A stretch of 32,690 nt of DNA from a bacterium (GTDB lineage Bacteria > Acidobacteriota > Terriglobia > Terriglobales > Acidobacteriaceae): positions 1 through 32,690 of the forward strand of contig JAMFSC010000181.1 of the NCBI GenBank assembly GCA_026225095.1. The letters run 5' to 3'. Shown here in pieces: positions 17,101 through 24,737 of this stretch (positions are counted from its first letter, which is position 1; every line of letters begins with the position of its first letter). The notes below the pieces were generated by a model. The model searched no databases, was not told where the DNA came from, and saw only the letters and a program-made list of their open reading frames with translations. Position numbers and translations under genes: made by a program.

Positions 17101-19260
17101 CTACGCGGGCCGCAAGACCCTTACCCCAAAAGGTTCGAGTTCCAGGGAACCCGCGTAGCTCGCGCCGGTCAGCGCATCCTTGCCCGCGCCCGGCAGCGAG
17201 ACCGTCGCCGCCACTGCGTTGTGGTTCAGCAGATAGATCCAACGCTGACTCCCGCTCTGACGCACCGTCATCTCGACGCCCTGCGGCATCCTGGCGGCGC
17301 TCTTCACTCCGCTCTCCGCCAGCAGCACCGCCAGCACACGGGCCATCGCTGCTCCGTCCAGATGTGAGCCCACATAGATCGCCCTTCCCTTGCCGAAGCG
17401 GTTCTCTGTGATCGCCGCCGCTCCCGCATACGGAGCCGCGGTGTAGCGCGCCAGCACCGTCGCGCCCTTCGGCTCCAGTACGTCCGCCCACACGTGACAC
17501 TCCGCCTCCGCGCCCTGCAACGCTCCTTCAAACCGCACACCCTGCTTCTCCGCGTAGATTGGCTGATACTCCCGCAGCGTCACGCCCATCACGTCACTCA
17601 AAAGCCCCGGCAGCGGTACATCGACCATCCCGTTGGCCTCGTTCTTGATGCCCAGACGGACGCCGGCGATGAAGGTTCCGCCGCCCTTCACAAAGCTCCG
17701 GATCCTGTCCGCCTGACCGCCGGTCACGATCGACATCACCGGAGCCAACAGCACCTTGTACCGGCCCAGATCGCTGCGAGCGTCCACCAGATCGAGCCCC
17801 GCGCCTGTGCTCGTCGCAGCCCCATACCAGGTCATCTGCTCCTCGGTGTACTTCAGCTTGGGATGACCGGGCTGAATGGTCAGTGACCAGTCCGACTCCG
17901 GATCGAAGCAGAGCGCAGTCTCCGCCGCATAGTCGGCATGGAGCGCCTCCCGGCCCAGTCCCTTCAGCTCACCGATCGTCCGCGCGATCTCGTCGAATCC
18001 GGCGCTCTTCTGCCGGTCGTGCCGTAGGAGTCCATGCCAGTACTCCTCCTGCCCGGTGGTTGCGGTATCCCAGCGGAAGTAGTTGATCCCCATGGCCCCA
18101 TGCGCCACCGCCTGGTAGCTCCAAAGCCGTAGCCGGCCCGGCTGCGATTGCGGCGCGAAGGTCGTCTGGCCTGCCTTCCCGGACTGCTGCTCCATGATCA
18201 GGAACGGCTTTCCGTCTTTTGCGCCTCGAGTGGCGTCCAGTCCGAATCCGATGAAGGAAGCGATCGCGGAGGCTGGAGCCATCGTCCCGGAGTCCCCACC
18301 GCTCAGATGCAGGGCAAAGAAGCCCGGGTAGTTGTCCCCGGAGGCAAAATCCAGCTTGCGGAACAAGTCGCGCATATCGATCGTGTCGAGAAATCCAAAC
18401 ACGTTGTTGTGAGTCACAATGTGATTCGGGCATTCCTGCCGCAGGGTCGCCAACTGCTCCTCGAGAAAGCTCACGTTGGCCGCGCTCTGGTAGCGGTCGT
18501 AGTCCAGGGCCAGCGCCGGGTTGGGAGGAGCGCCAGAGGGAAGAGGCACCGGCACCTGGGCAAACTCCGTATACAAATTGCTCCAGAAGATGGATCCCCA
18601 CGCGGAGTTCAGCGCATCGAGCGTCTTGTACCGGTCCTTCAGCCAGGTCTGAAAGCCCGCACGGCAGAACCGGCAATAGCATCGAGCAAAACTCCCCAGG
18701 GTCAACTCATTGTCGATCTGCCACCCGACCACTCCGGGCGTCTTGGCAAAATGACGCGCCATGGCGGAAGCAATCGTCCCGGAAAGGCGGCGATAGGTCG
18801 CATTCGTCGGACACGTAAAGCGGCGCGTTCCAGGTGAGAGCGTCACTCCCTGATCGTTCACCAGCAGGATCTCTGGATACTTCGTCGAAAGCCAGGGCGG
18901 TGGCGCGGCCGAGGGTGTCCCCAGGATGACCTCGATCCCCTTCCCATGCAACACCGCGATCGACCGCTCCAGCCAGCCGAACTCGAATGCACCCTCCTTC
19001 GGCTCCATTAACGACCACGCAAACTCCGCGATGCGCACGTTGGTGACCCCCGCCGCCGCCATCATGGCCGCGTCCTCCGCCCATAGTCGCTCGGGCGTCT
19101 GGTCCGGGTAATAGTCGACGCCAAAGAGGATTGGCACCTCTCGTGATGAATCCCGGGATACGTTTTCCCGAACGCCCTGACCCCAGCCCCGGGGCAATCC
19201 GAACGCGGCAATCCCAGCCGCCACCGATCCACTCCCAACGACAAACCTTCTACGATCCAT
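17101..19260 (-). CDS. GH42-family beta-galactosidase-like enzyme, Tat-exported
   Basis: 719 residues. A Tat leader (MDRRRFVVGSGSVAAGIAAFG) is followed by the GH42 barrel: FGVDYYPDQTPERLWAEDAA, MMAAAGVTNVRIAEFAWSLMEP, and GTPSAAPPPWLSTKYPEIL. The acid/base glutamate E185 sits in WQIDNELTLG and the likely nucleophile E357 in FLIMEQQSG. Cysteines in TCPTN and in RCYCRFC (C194, C196, C199) match the zinc-binding cluster of many GH42 enzymes. Domain B (trimerisation-type, about 400-620) and a beta-sandwich tail follow. GH42 enzymes cleave beta-galactosides, but acidobacterial members may act on plant or pectin galactans; the substrate is inferred. ATG 19260 is preferred to GTG 19266 because the leader starts there and GAGAGGG lies about 6 nt upstream. 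Confidence 0.92.
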   Translation of the reverse strand: MDRRRFVVGSGSVAAGIAAFGLPRGWGQGVRENVSRDSSREVPILFGVDYYPDQTPERLWAEDAAMMAAAGVTNVRIAEFAWSLMEPKEGAFEFGWLERSIAVLHGKGIEVILGTPSAAPPPWLSTKYPEILLVNDQGVTLSPGTRRFTCPTNATYRRLSGTIASAMARHFAKTPGVVGWQIDNELTLGSFARCYCRFCRAGFQTWLKDRYKTLDALNSAWGSIFWSNLYTEFAQVPVPLPSGAPPNPALALDYDRYQSAANVSFLEEQLATLRQECPNHIVTHNNVFGFLDTIDMRDLFRKLDFASGDNYPGFFALHLSGGDSGTMAPASAIASFIGFGLDATRGAKDGKPFLIMEQQSGKAGQTTFAPQSQPGRLRLWSYQAVAHGAMGINYFRWDTATTGQEEYWHGLLRHDRQKSAGFDEIARTIGELKGLGREALHADYAAETALCFDPESDWSLTIQPGHPKLKYTEEQMTWYGAATSTGAGLDLVDARSDLGRYKVLLAPVMSIVTGGQADRIRSFVKGGGTFIAGVRLGIKNEANGMVDVPLPGLLSDVMGVTLREYQPIYAEKQGVRFEGALQGAEAECHVWADVLEPKGATVLARYTAAPYAGAAAITENRFGKGRAIYVGSHLDGAAMARVLAVLLAESGVKSAARMPQGVEMTVRQSGSQRWIYLLNHNAVAATVSLPGAGKDALTGASYAGSLELEPFGVRVLRPA

Positions 19261-19285
19261 CCGCACCCTCTCCTCGACGCCACCC

Positions 19286-19314
19286 CTTATACCAAGATGC
19301 GTATGCTTTGGCTA
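19286..19314 (-). promoter_or_regulatory. Candidate sigma-70-type promoter for the GH42 gene
   Basis: On the minus strand, TAGCCA (19314-19309, 4 of 6 to TTGACA) and TATAAG (19291-19286, 5 of 6 to TATAAT) are separated by 17 bp. The expected transcript start would lie about 20 nt before ATG 19260. This is a consensus match only. Confidence 0.3.
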
Positions 19315-19444
19315 CCGAAACGCATTCAGCCGCCTCCAGCGGAGGAAATCTCGATACGCCGAAGGTTCCCAGACATCCCTGGAGCATTTCTCTGGTTGCT
19401 GGAGTTCCCCGACGGACTTCATCTGCGCGATAAACGCACAGTAG

Positions 19445-19649
19445 CAGACCACTTTCAAATTAACGCCCGCTGTCCGGTTTTTCCATGCAACGGCCCACAT
19501 TCTGCGCACAAAAAGCTTCTGGTGAAACATTGGGAAATTTCGATCGTTGCCCGCTAACCCTTTTAGAACACCATGGATGCAGCAAACTCGCAAAAAACGG
19601 CGATTTCATACCACTTTATTAGAAGTTGAGACCCCTGTGGTCTGACCAC
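19445..19649 (-). repeat. Element B, copy 1: diverged dispersed element with operator-like sites and a conserved short frame
   Basis: In the 434-bp gap between the GH42 start and the NIPSNAP stop. Read on the minus strand it contains, in order: the palindrome GTGGTCAGACCAC (19649-19637), AAAGTGGTATG (19617-19607), a conserved core from about 19533 to 19471 that includes CCAATGTTTCACCAGA and TGGAAAAACCGGACAG, and AAAGTGGTCTG (19455-19445). Copy 2 at 25925 has the same order and spacing (161 versus 162 bp between the two half-site-like motifs). A frame open from TTG 19593 encodes a peptide whose CC...LKGL...PMFHQ...WAV-WKNRT...KVVC residues recur in copy 2. Whether that peptide is made is unknown. 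The rest of the gap (19315-19444 and 19650-19694) shows nothing definable. Confidence 0.6.
19637..19649. promoter_or_regulatory. Perfect palindrome resembling a GntR/FadR-type operator
   Basis: GTGGTC-T-GACCAC is a perfect 6+1+6 palindrome. Its core TGGTCTGACCA fits the FadR-subfamily consensus TNGTNNNACNA. It lies about 380 bp upstream of the GH42 start. No GntR gene lies in the window, so the regulator and target are unknown. Confidence 0.4.
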
Positions 19650-19694
19650 TTGGCCGGAAAACAAGGAGGCGAACCACCCTTCAGGAGAACGGAT

Positions 19695-20504
19695 CTAGAC
19701 CTGGGAACAGGGCAGTGGGCGGAGGATCTGGTTGTCGACGTTCGAGACGATCGATTCAAAGGCGTAGCGCGGGTTGCTGGAGAGCTTCTTCCAGGCAGGG
19801 TCTACGCGGAAGTTGTCCCAGCCTTTTTCCAGGGCTGCCGTGTCCGGGAAGGTCAGCATGTATGTGAGGTTGGGGAGGCGGGGTCCGACGAGGGTGTCCC
19901 CGTAGAAGACCTGCCCACAGCCCGATTTCGCGAAGATATCGAACTCGCCGGAGTGGAACATCTCGACCTTGCGGATGTGGTCGGCGGGGGTGGGAGACTG
20001 GTAGGTGCGGAGCTGGAAGATGCGCCTGGCCTGGGGACCTCCGGCGGGTGGCGTGATGCGGGGCCAGCCCTCGAAGGCGCGGAGGAGCGAGCTTTCGACT
20101 CGGTCGAAGGGCGGCGCGGCGGCGGGAGCGCTCCAGAAGGGCGCTGCGGCCTTGAGGAAGGCGTCGTCCTTGGCGAGCTGGAGCTCTGCGGTGACGAGGG
20201 TTTCGAGCGACGGGCTGGGAAGCAGAAGATAGAAGGCGGGGGTTCCGGGGCCAAGATCGAGCGAGAAGGCTCCCACGGGAGTGATGCCGAGCCGATTGAG
20301 CGCGGGGATGAGGGCTTCTGCGAAATAGGTGGAGGTGAGCTTCGTCTGGGGGCCGGAGGCGAGTTGGTAGCGGCGCAGCTCGTAGAACTCGGGGGAGGCC
20401 TTTCCGGAGGTCTGACCGGCGGCAGCGGGCTCGGCGCTCGCGGACCCGGTGAGCGAGAGGGCGGAGGCGGCGAGCGTGGACGAGAGGAAGGAACGACGAT
20501 TCAT
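19695..20504 (-). CDS. NIPSNAP-like exported protein
   Basis: 269 residues from ATG 20504. The Tat-type leader MNRRSFLSSTLAASALSL ends near SASA. Two ferredoxin-like (dimeric alpha-beta barrel) halves follow: FYELRRYQLASGPQ with YFAEALIPALNRLGITPVGAF (about 40-80), and IFQLRTYQSPTPADHIRKVEMF with GEFDIFAKSG and PNLTYMLTFPD (about 160-230). These ELR-Y and QLR-Y openings are the NIPSNAP signature. The function of bacterial members is unknown. GGAGA stands about 6 nt upstream of ATG 20504; an earlier Met (20525) would separate the leader from the start. It is co-directional with RNase HI (60 bp upstream) and may share its transcript. Exported NIPSNAP-like proteins occur as duplicated-domain proteins in soil bacteria. 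Confidence 0.8.
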   Translation of the reverse strand: MNRRSFLSSTLAASALSLTGSASAEPAAAGQTSGKASPEFYELRRYQLASGPQTKLTSTYFAEALIPALNRLGITPVGAFSLDLGPGTPAFYLLLPSPSLETLVTAELQLAKDDAFLKAAAPFWSAPAAAPPFDRVESSLLRAFEGWPRITPPAGGPQARRIFQLRTYQSPTPADHIRKVEMFHSGEFDIFAKSGCGQVFYGDTLVGPRLPNLTYMLTFPDTAALEKGWDNFRVDPAWKKLSSNPRYAFESIVSNVDNQILRPLPCSQV

Positions 20505-20564
20505 GACGGTCTCCGGGGCGGTCAAACCAATGGAGCATTCTAGCCTGAAGGGCCTGTGGGCTGG

Positions 20565-21257
20565 CTACTCGCGAATGATTTTGACGAAGATGCCGTCGGG
20601 AAGTGGGGTGCTGCCGAGGATGTGGACGACGCCGTCACGGGTGAAGCCGCGGAGCATGGTCTCGGGCGGCGGGGCCGACGCGGATCGAGCCGTTGAAGGT
20701 TGCGGCGGGGCTTCGGCGCGGGTTGGATAAGGAGTCGCCCTGGGCTGGGGTGCGGGCTGTCCGGGGGTGTGCGGTCGCTTCATGCCGCGGTCCATGGCCT
20801 CGTTGGCCAGGCGGTCGGCTTCCTTGTTCTTGTGGCGGAGGGCGTGCGAGATCTCGAAGCCTTCGAGCTTGGCGATGCGGCGTTTGGCTTCGTCGTAGAG
20901 GGGCTTGAGATCGGGGCTCTTGACCTGGTATTTGCCCTGGATCTGCTTGACCATCAGCTCGGAGTCGGAGACGACGCGCAGGCGCGGGTGCTGGTGCTCG
21001 ATGGCGTAGGCGAGGCAGCCGAGGAGGCCGGAGTACTCGGCATAGTTATTGGTGCGGAGGCCGAGGAACTCGGAGAGTTCGGCGATCACATCGCCGGCAT
21101 CGTCCTGGAGGACGGCTCCATAGCCGGATGGGCCGGGATTTCCGCGGGCTCCGCCGTCGCAGTGGGCGTTGATCCAGGCACCTTTCGACGAAGTGGCTTT
21201 GGACGAGGGTCGGGCAGGGGCGTCTCCGAAGAGGCTGGAGGAGTTCGAGGCGGGCAT
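20565..21257 (-). CDS. Ribonuclease HI family protein with a C-terminal extension
   Basis: 230 residues. The RNase H fold begins at INAHCDGGARGNPGPSGYGAVL with D34, followed by NNYAEYSGLLGCLAYAIE with E74, VVSDSELMVKQIQGKY with D98 and HKNKEADRLANEAMD with D148: the four acidic residues that hold two metal ions for cutting RNA in RNA-DNA hybrids. The core spans about 27-157 and is of the short type lacking the basic protrusion. The C-terminal tail is unusual: a proline/alanine-rich linker (about 160-197), then about 30 ordered-looking residues beginning LRGFTRDGVVHILGS and ending DGIFVKIIRE. ATG 21257 gives an N-terminal serine-rich spacer before the fold. It lies upstream of the NIPSNAP-like gene on the same strand and divergent from the sigma-factor gene. 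Confidence 0.92.
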   Translation of the reverse strand: MPASNSSSLFGDAPARPSSKATSSKGAWINAHCDGGARGNPGPSGYGAVLQDDAGDVIAELSEFLGLRTNNYAEYSGLLGCLAYAIEHQHPRLRVVSDSELMVKQIQGKYQVKSPDLKPLYDEAKRRIAKLEGFEISHALRHKNKEADRLANEAMDRGMKRPHTPGQPAPQPRATPYPTRAEAPPQPSTARSASAPPPETMLRGFTRDGVVHILGSTPLPDGIFVKIIRE

Positions 21258-21456
21258 ACGGTGAGTTTATCCGAGTGGGCGCGGTGGAGAGGCGTGCGCC
21301 GGGCGGGGGTGCTCACCTTTCTCCGCGGCGACTGTCTATCGAGGGACAGCCCTGCGGTTGAGAGCTGCGCGAGTTCGATCCGGTCGCTGTTTTTTTGCAG
21401 ATTTCCTGATTTGGTGTGTGGTTTGCGATCCCTGGGATGTTGGAGCTTTCGACACG

Positions 21457-22269
21457 ATGAATGCTGAGGCGATGGGTATGAACCTTGGTGGGGAGATGGG
21501 AGCGATGCCGCTGGTGGGCGTCGGACGGTCGCAATTGTTCGCCGGCGCGCTGTCGGTTCTCGGGGCCGGGGTTCCGGAAGTCGCTGTGGGACAGGTAGAA
21601 TCGTCCCCACTGATGGCGAAGCCCATGGCGCAACCCGGAGTGAGAGGCGGCAAGCTGACGCAGGCGCAGTTGGACGCGCGGGCGCAGCAGCGCTCCGAGG
21701 ACGACGACCTGATCCGGGAGGCGCAGGCGGGCCATCGAACGGCGTTCGACGCCCTGGTGCGGAGGTACGACCAGTCGGTGCTGCGGCTTGCACTGCACAT
21801 GCTGGGCAACGAGCAGGATGCACAGGATGTCCACCAGGAGGCCTTCATCAAGGCGTATCGGCACCTGGGGAACTTCCGCTTCGAATGCAGCTTTTATACG
21901 TGGCTTTACCGGATCGTGACGAACCTTTGCCTGGACCAGCTGCGGCGGAGGAAGAGTCGGCGGGAAGACCCCGCGACAGTGCTCGATGCCAGCGGCGACG
22001 AGATGGATCTGCTTTCGAATGTGTCCGATGACAGGGCGATGGCGAACCCGGCCCGGGAACTGGACCGGAAGGTCATGGGTCAGTGCATCAACGACGCGCT
22101 CGACAAGCTGACGCCGCGGGAGCGCACGGTCTTCGAGCTGAAGCACTACCAGGGTTTGAAGCTCCGGACGATCGGAGAGATGTTGAATACGACCGAGGAG
22201 ACGGCAAAGAATACGCTGTTTCGCGCGACGCGCAAGTTGAGGGCGAATCTGGCAACCCTGCGCGGCTGA
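21457..22269 (+). CDS. ECF-type RNA polymerase sigma factor (RpoE-like)
   Basis: 270 residues from ATG 21457. Region 2 (about 92-160) contains FDALVRRYDQSVLRLALHML, DAQDVHQEAFIKAYRHLGNF and FYTWLYRIVTNLCLDQLRRR, the core-binding and -10-recognition helices. Region 4 (about 205-262) has LDKLTPRERTVFELKHYQGL and the helix-turn-helix LRTIGEMLNTTEETAKNTLFRATRKLR. The protein directs RNA polymerase to its own promoter set, usually in envelope or oxidative stress. The start is uncertain: ATGs at 21457, 21472 and 21478 (GAGG 8 nt upstream) give about 75-85 extra N-terminal residues rich in M, G and V, while ATG 21610 or 21625 would give normal RpoE length. The anti-sigma gene follows after 171 bp. 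Confidence 0.92.
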   Translation: MNAEAMGMNLGGEMGAMPLVGVGRSQLFAGALSVLGAGVPEVAVGQVESSPLMAKPMAQPGVRGGKLTQAQLDARAQQRSEDDDLIREAQAGHRTAFDALVRRYDQSVLRLALHMLGNEQDAQDVHQEAFIKAYRHLGNFRFECSFYTWLYRIVTNLCLDQLRRRKSRREDPATVLDASGDEMDLLSNVSDDRAMANPARELDRKVMGQCINDALDKLTPRERTVFELKHYQGLKLRTIGEMLNTTEETAKNTLFRATRKLRANLATLRG

Positions 22270-22440
22270 TGCCGGCGGGAGTGGTGAAGGTGTGATCGGG
22301 ACTGTGAAGCGATGGAACTCTGGGAGTTGGGCGGCGAGCACCTGGCGGCGGATTCAAGGCCAGCCAAGGCGACTCGATGAGACCCAGCACCGGTGGCAGT
22401 TTGGCAGCAAAAATTTGAGGCTGGCTCGAGGTAGAAGAAA

Positions 22441-23403
22441 ATGAAGTGCGACAAGGCGCAGGAGAGCATGGTTCTCGCCTCGTACGGTGAGTTGCCGGAC
22501 GAGCAAGCGATGATGTTAGAGCAGCATCTTTCAGGGTGTGGAAGCTGTCAGCAGGAGTTGGTGGGGGTTCGGGCGATGTTCGCATCGCTGGAACTGGCCC
22601 CGCTGGTGGAGGTCTCACCGAATCTGCTGGCGCAGTCGCGGATGCGGCTGGACGAGGCGCTGGACCAGATTCCGGCGCACGGTTTTACGACCCGGCTGAG
22701 AATGAATTTTTTTCGCTGGGTGGGCTATGTTCAGAGCGCGCCGGCGCTCGCGACCCTGCTGCTCGGGGTCGGCTTTCTGGGTGGAGACTATACGTACAGG
22801 TATCAGGTGGCGCACGCGTCCAAGCCGACTCCGACGCTGTGGGTGACGGACGGAACCAATGGCGCGATTGCGAATGTGAGCGGAATTGTGAGGACGGCGA
22901 ATCCGGACGTGGTCCAGGTTCTATATAACCGGATCGTTCCGGAGTCGGCGGAGGGATCGTTGAGCGATCCACAGATCCGCCAGCTGCTTCTGCTGGGGAC
23001 GCGGGCGGCGGCGACCAATGGGGTACGGAATGACTCGGTGGCCTATCTGGCGACGGAGTGCAGGTCGGGCCATGGGTGCACGGCGGAGACGGACGACAAG
23101 GGGATTCGCGGGGCGCTGATGGTCTCGTTGCGCTACGACAAGAACTCCGAGGTGCGGCTGAAGGCGCTCGAAGGGCTGCAGCCGTATGTGGGGCAGGATC
23201 GCCGTGTCCGCGACGCGGTGCTCGAGGCCCTGCTGCATGACGGTAACCCGAAGGTGCGGACGACGGCGATCGACCTGCTGCAGCCGGTACAGGCGGATGC
23301 GAGTGTGCGGCAGGTGATGCGAACGGTCTCGACGAGCGACGACAATCCGTACATCCGGACGGTCTCGTTCCAGGCGCTGCAGGGTGCGGACTCGCTTCAG
23401 TAG
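22441..23403 (+). CDS. Zinc-finger anti-sigma factor fused to HEAT-like repeats
   Basis: 320 residues. The N-terminal ZAS-type zinc finger has C3 and H29-x3-C33-x2-C36 (EQHLSGCGSC). A single membrane segment lies near 94-114 (SAPALATLLLGVGFLGG). The C-terminal part, about 190-318, is HEAT-like: VSLRYDKNSEVRLKALEGLQP, VRDAVLEALLHDGNPKVRTTAIDLLQP, and DDNPYIRTVSFQALQG, each with the D-x-x-x-V-R pattern. The finger would bind the upstream sigma factor in the cytoplasm; the HEAT part would lie on the periplasmic side if the single membrane segment holds. The tail could therefore sense envelope partners. This is inference from position and domains. GAGG lies 9 nt upstream. The RseA-type periplasmic cleavage region is replaced by these repeats. 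Confidence 0.85.
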   Translation: MKCDKAQESMVLASYGELPDEQAMMLEQHLSGCGSCQQELVGVRAMFASLELAPLVEVSPNLLAQSRMRLDEALDQIPAHGFTTRLRMNFFRWVGYVQSAPALATLLLGVGFLGGDYTYRYQVAHASKPTPTLWVTDGTNGAIANVSGIVRTANPDVVQVLYNRIVPESAEGSLSDPQIRQLLLLGTRAAATNGVRNDSVAYLATECRSGHGCTAETDDKGIRGALMVSLRYDKNSEVRLKALEGLQPYVGQDRRVRDAVLEALLHDGNPKVRTTAIDLLQPVQADASVRQVMRTVSTSDDNPYIRTVSFQALQGADSLQ

Positions 23404-23423
23404 GCTGTCCGTACGGGTTTTCA

Positions 23424-23452
23424 TTGCCTGCCGCCGCGATCTTTGGTAATAC
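23424..23452 (+). promoter_or_regulatory. Candidate promoter for the double-PDZ gene
   Basis: TTGCCT (23424-23429) and TAATAC (23447-23452) are separated by 17 bp, both 4 of 6 to the sigma-70 consensus. The expected start lies near 23459, giving a leader of about 160 nt. It begins 20 bp after the anti-sigma stop, so the PDZ gene may be transcribed on its own. Confidence 0.35.
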
Positions 23453-23486
23453 ATTATTTCCCACCCATGAAGCGCTACCGGGCGCG

Positions 23487-23517
23487 AGCGCACCGAGTCG
23501 AAGCAACAGGGTGCGCT
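23487..23517 (+). other. Leader hairpin upstream of the PDZ gene
   Basis: AGCGCACC (23487-23494) pairs perfectly with GGTGCGCT (23510-23517) around a 15-nt loop, about 30 nt downstream of the predicted transcript start. No T-tract follows. It could be a stabilising or regulatory 5' structure; I recognise no riboswitch class. Confidence 0.35.
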
Positions 23518-23620
23518 GGTCCGCAGCAGGCCTGATCGTCAGCAGATCGGTCGACTGGGCTTCGAGTGGGGCGAAGTTTTAGCGGTACGTGATTCGGATG
23601 TCATTCGGAGATGAGGGGCC

Positions 23621-24682
23621 ATGAAGGGCGCAACGTGGTGGATAGTCCGGTCGGTGAGACAGAGGTGGGCGCCCGGGCTGATCGCGGGGGTTCTCGCTGT
23701 CGGGACGATGCACAGCGCCGTGGCCGCGGGGCAGCGCATGTTCCTTCTGCGAGTCATGCACGCCGGAGCACGCGGTGGGTCAGGAGGTTCGGGGCGCACG
23801 TCGCAGGGCTATCTTGGGGTGGACATCCGAGATGTCAATGAAGCCAGCGCGCGGGAGCCGCGCGGGGCGGAGATTTTGCATGTGGACCACGATGGTCCGG
23901 CGGGGAAGGCGGGTTTGCGGGAGCACGATGTGGTCCTCTCCATGAATGGTCAGACCATCGAGGGCGGCGAACAGCTGCGGCGCTTGTTGCGGGACCTGGC
24001 CCCCGGCCGGTCGGTGACGATGAATATCAGCCGGGAGGGACGGGAGCAGACGATTTCGGCCCAGATGGCGAATCGCGAGGATGTGGAACGGCAGGCGTGG
24101 GAGCAGCACATTACGGTTCCTGATCCGCAGACGCCGCCATCCCCCCCACCTGCGGCGGTTGAGGAGCGCAAGGGCTTCTTCTCGGCTCCGGGTCGCGCCA
24201 GCAGGAGCTTTCTGGGGGCGATCACGTTGAGCCCGGCTTATACCGGGGCGATGCTTGAGACCATGGCTCCGCAGCTGGCGGAGTTCTTTGGCGCGCAGGG
24301 CAAGACCGGGTTGCTGGTCCGGAGCGTGGATGCGAACAGCCCGGCGGCGGTGGCGGGGATGCACGCGGGCGACGTTGTGCTTCGGGTGAACTCAACCGGC
24401 ATTGCGACCAGTGGCGATTGGCTGCGGGCGGTGCGCGAGAACAAGGGGAAGGCGATCGGCGTGGTTGTGCTACGGGACCGCCGCGAGCAGACGCTGACGA
24501 TGATCCCGAATGCGAAGCATCATTCCAGCCTGCTGCCGGAGATGTGGCCGCATCTTGGGTCTGCCTTCGGATCTGGCTCGGGATCTGGCTCCGGATCGGC
24601 CGAGGGTGGGAGAGTGAAACAGGTGCCGGTGACGGCTCCTGCTGAGGTTGCTTCGGAAGTTCCGGAGTTCACGCTGCTTTGA
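23621..24682 (+). CDS. Exported protein with two PDZ domains and no protease domain
   Basis: 353 residues. The signal sequence (APGLIAGVLAVGTMHSAVAA, about 17-36) is followed by PDZ 1 (about 62-150: GYLGVDIRDV, GPAGKAGLREHDVVLSMNGQ, LLRDLAPGRSVTMNISREG). A proline-rich linker (PQTPPSPPPAAVEE, about 167-180) leads to PDZ 2 (about 197-300: GAMLETMAPQLAEFF, SPAAVAGMHAGDVVLRVNSTGI, GVVVLRDRREQTLTM). A GSGSGSGSGS run lies near residues 316-325. HtrA/DegP proteins pair such PDZ domains with a trypsin-like domain, absent here, so it should bind peptides or C-termini rather than cut them. Its position after sigma and anti-sigma genes suggests a role in sensing misfolded envelope proteins. GAGGGG precedes ATG 23621. 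Confidence 0.88.
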   Translation: MKGATWWIVRSVRQRWAPGLIAGVLAVGTMHSAVAAGQRMFLLRVMHAGARGGSGGSGRTSQGYLGVDIRDVNEASAREPRGAEILHVDHDGPAGKAGLREHDVVLSMNGQTIEGGEQLRRLLRDLAPGRSVTMNISREGREQTISAQMANREDVERQAWEQHITVPDPQTPPSPPPAAVEERKGFFSAPGRASRSFLGAITLSPAYTGAMLETMAPQLAEFFGAQGKTGLLVRSVDANSPAAVAGMHAGDVVLRVNSTGIATSGDWLRAVRENKGKAIGVVVLRDRREQTLTMIPNAKHHSSLLPEMWPHLGSAFGSGSGSGSGSAEGGRVKQVPVTAPAEVASEVPEFTLL

Positions 24683-24737
24683 TTGGTGTCCGCGCCCGGT
24701 GGTTGAATGGGGCGGTGTATGGTTCAATAAAGAGAGC

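Noticed and set aside
19626..20543. 305-residue plus-strand open frame opposite the NIPSNAP gene
   Set aside because: Glycine/glutamate-rich shadow; the minus strand has a Tat leader and NIPSNAP signatures.
22313..22340. GGAACT as an ECF -35 element before the anti-sigma gene
   Set aside because: No fitting -10 motif (such as TCTAA or CGTC) at 16-17 bp spacing.
24566..24597. GGATCTGGCTC-type direct repeat near the PDZ gene end
   Set aside because: It simply encodes a GSGSGS linker in frame; low-complexity coding sequence, not a separate element.
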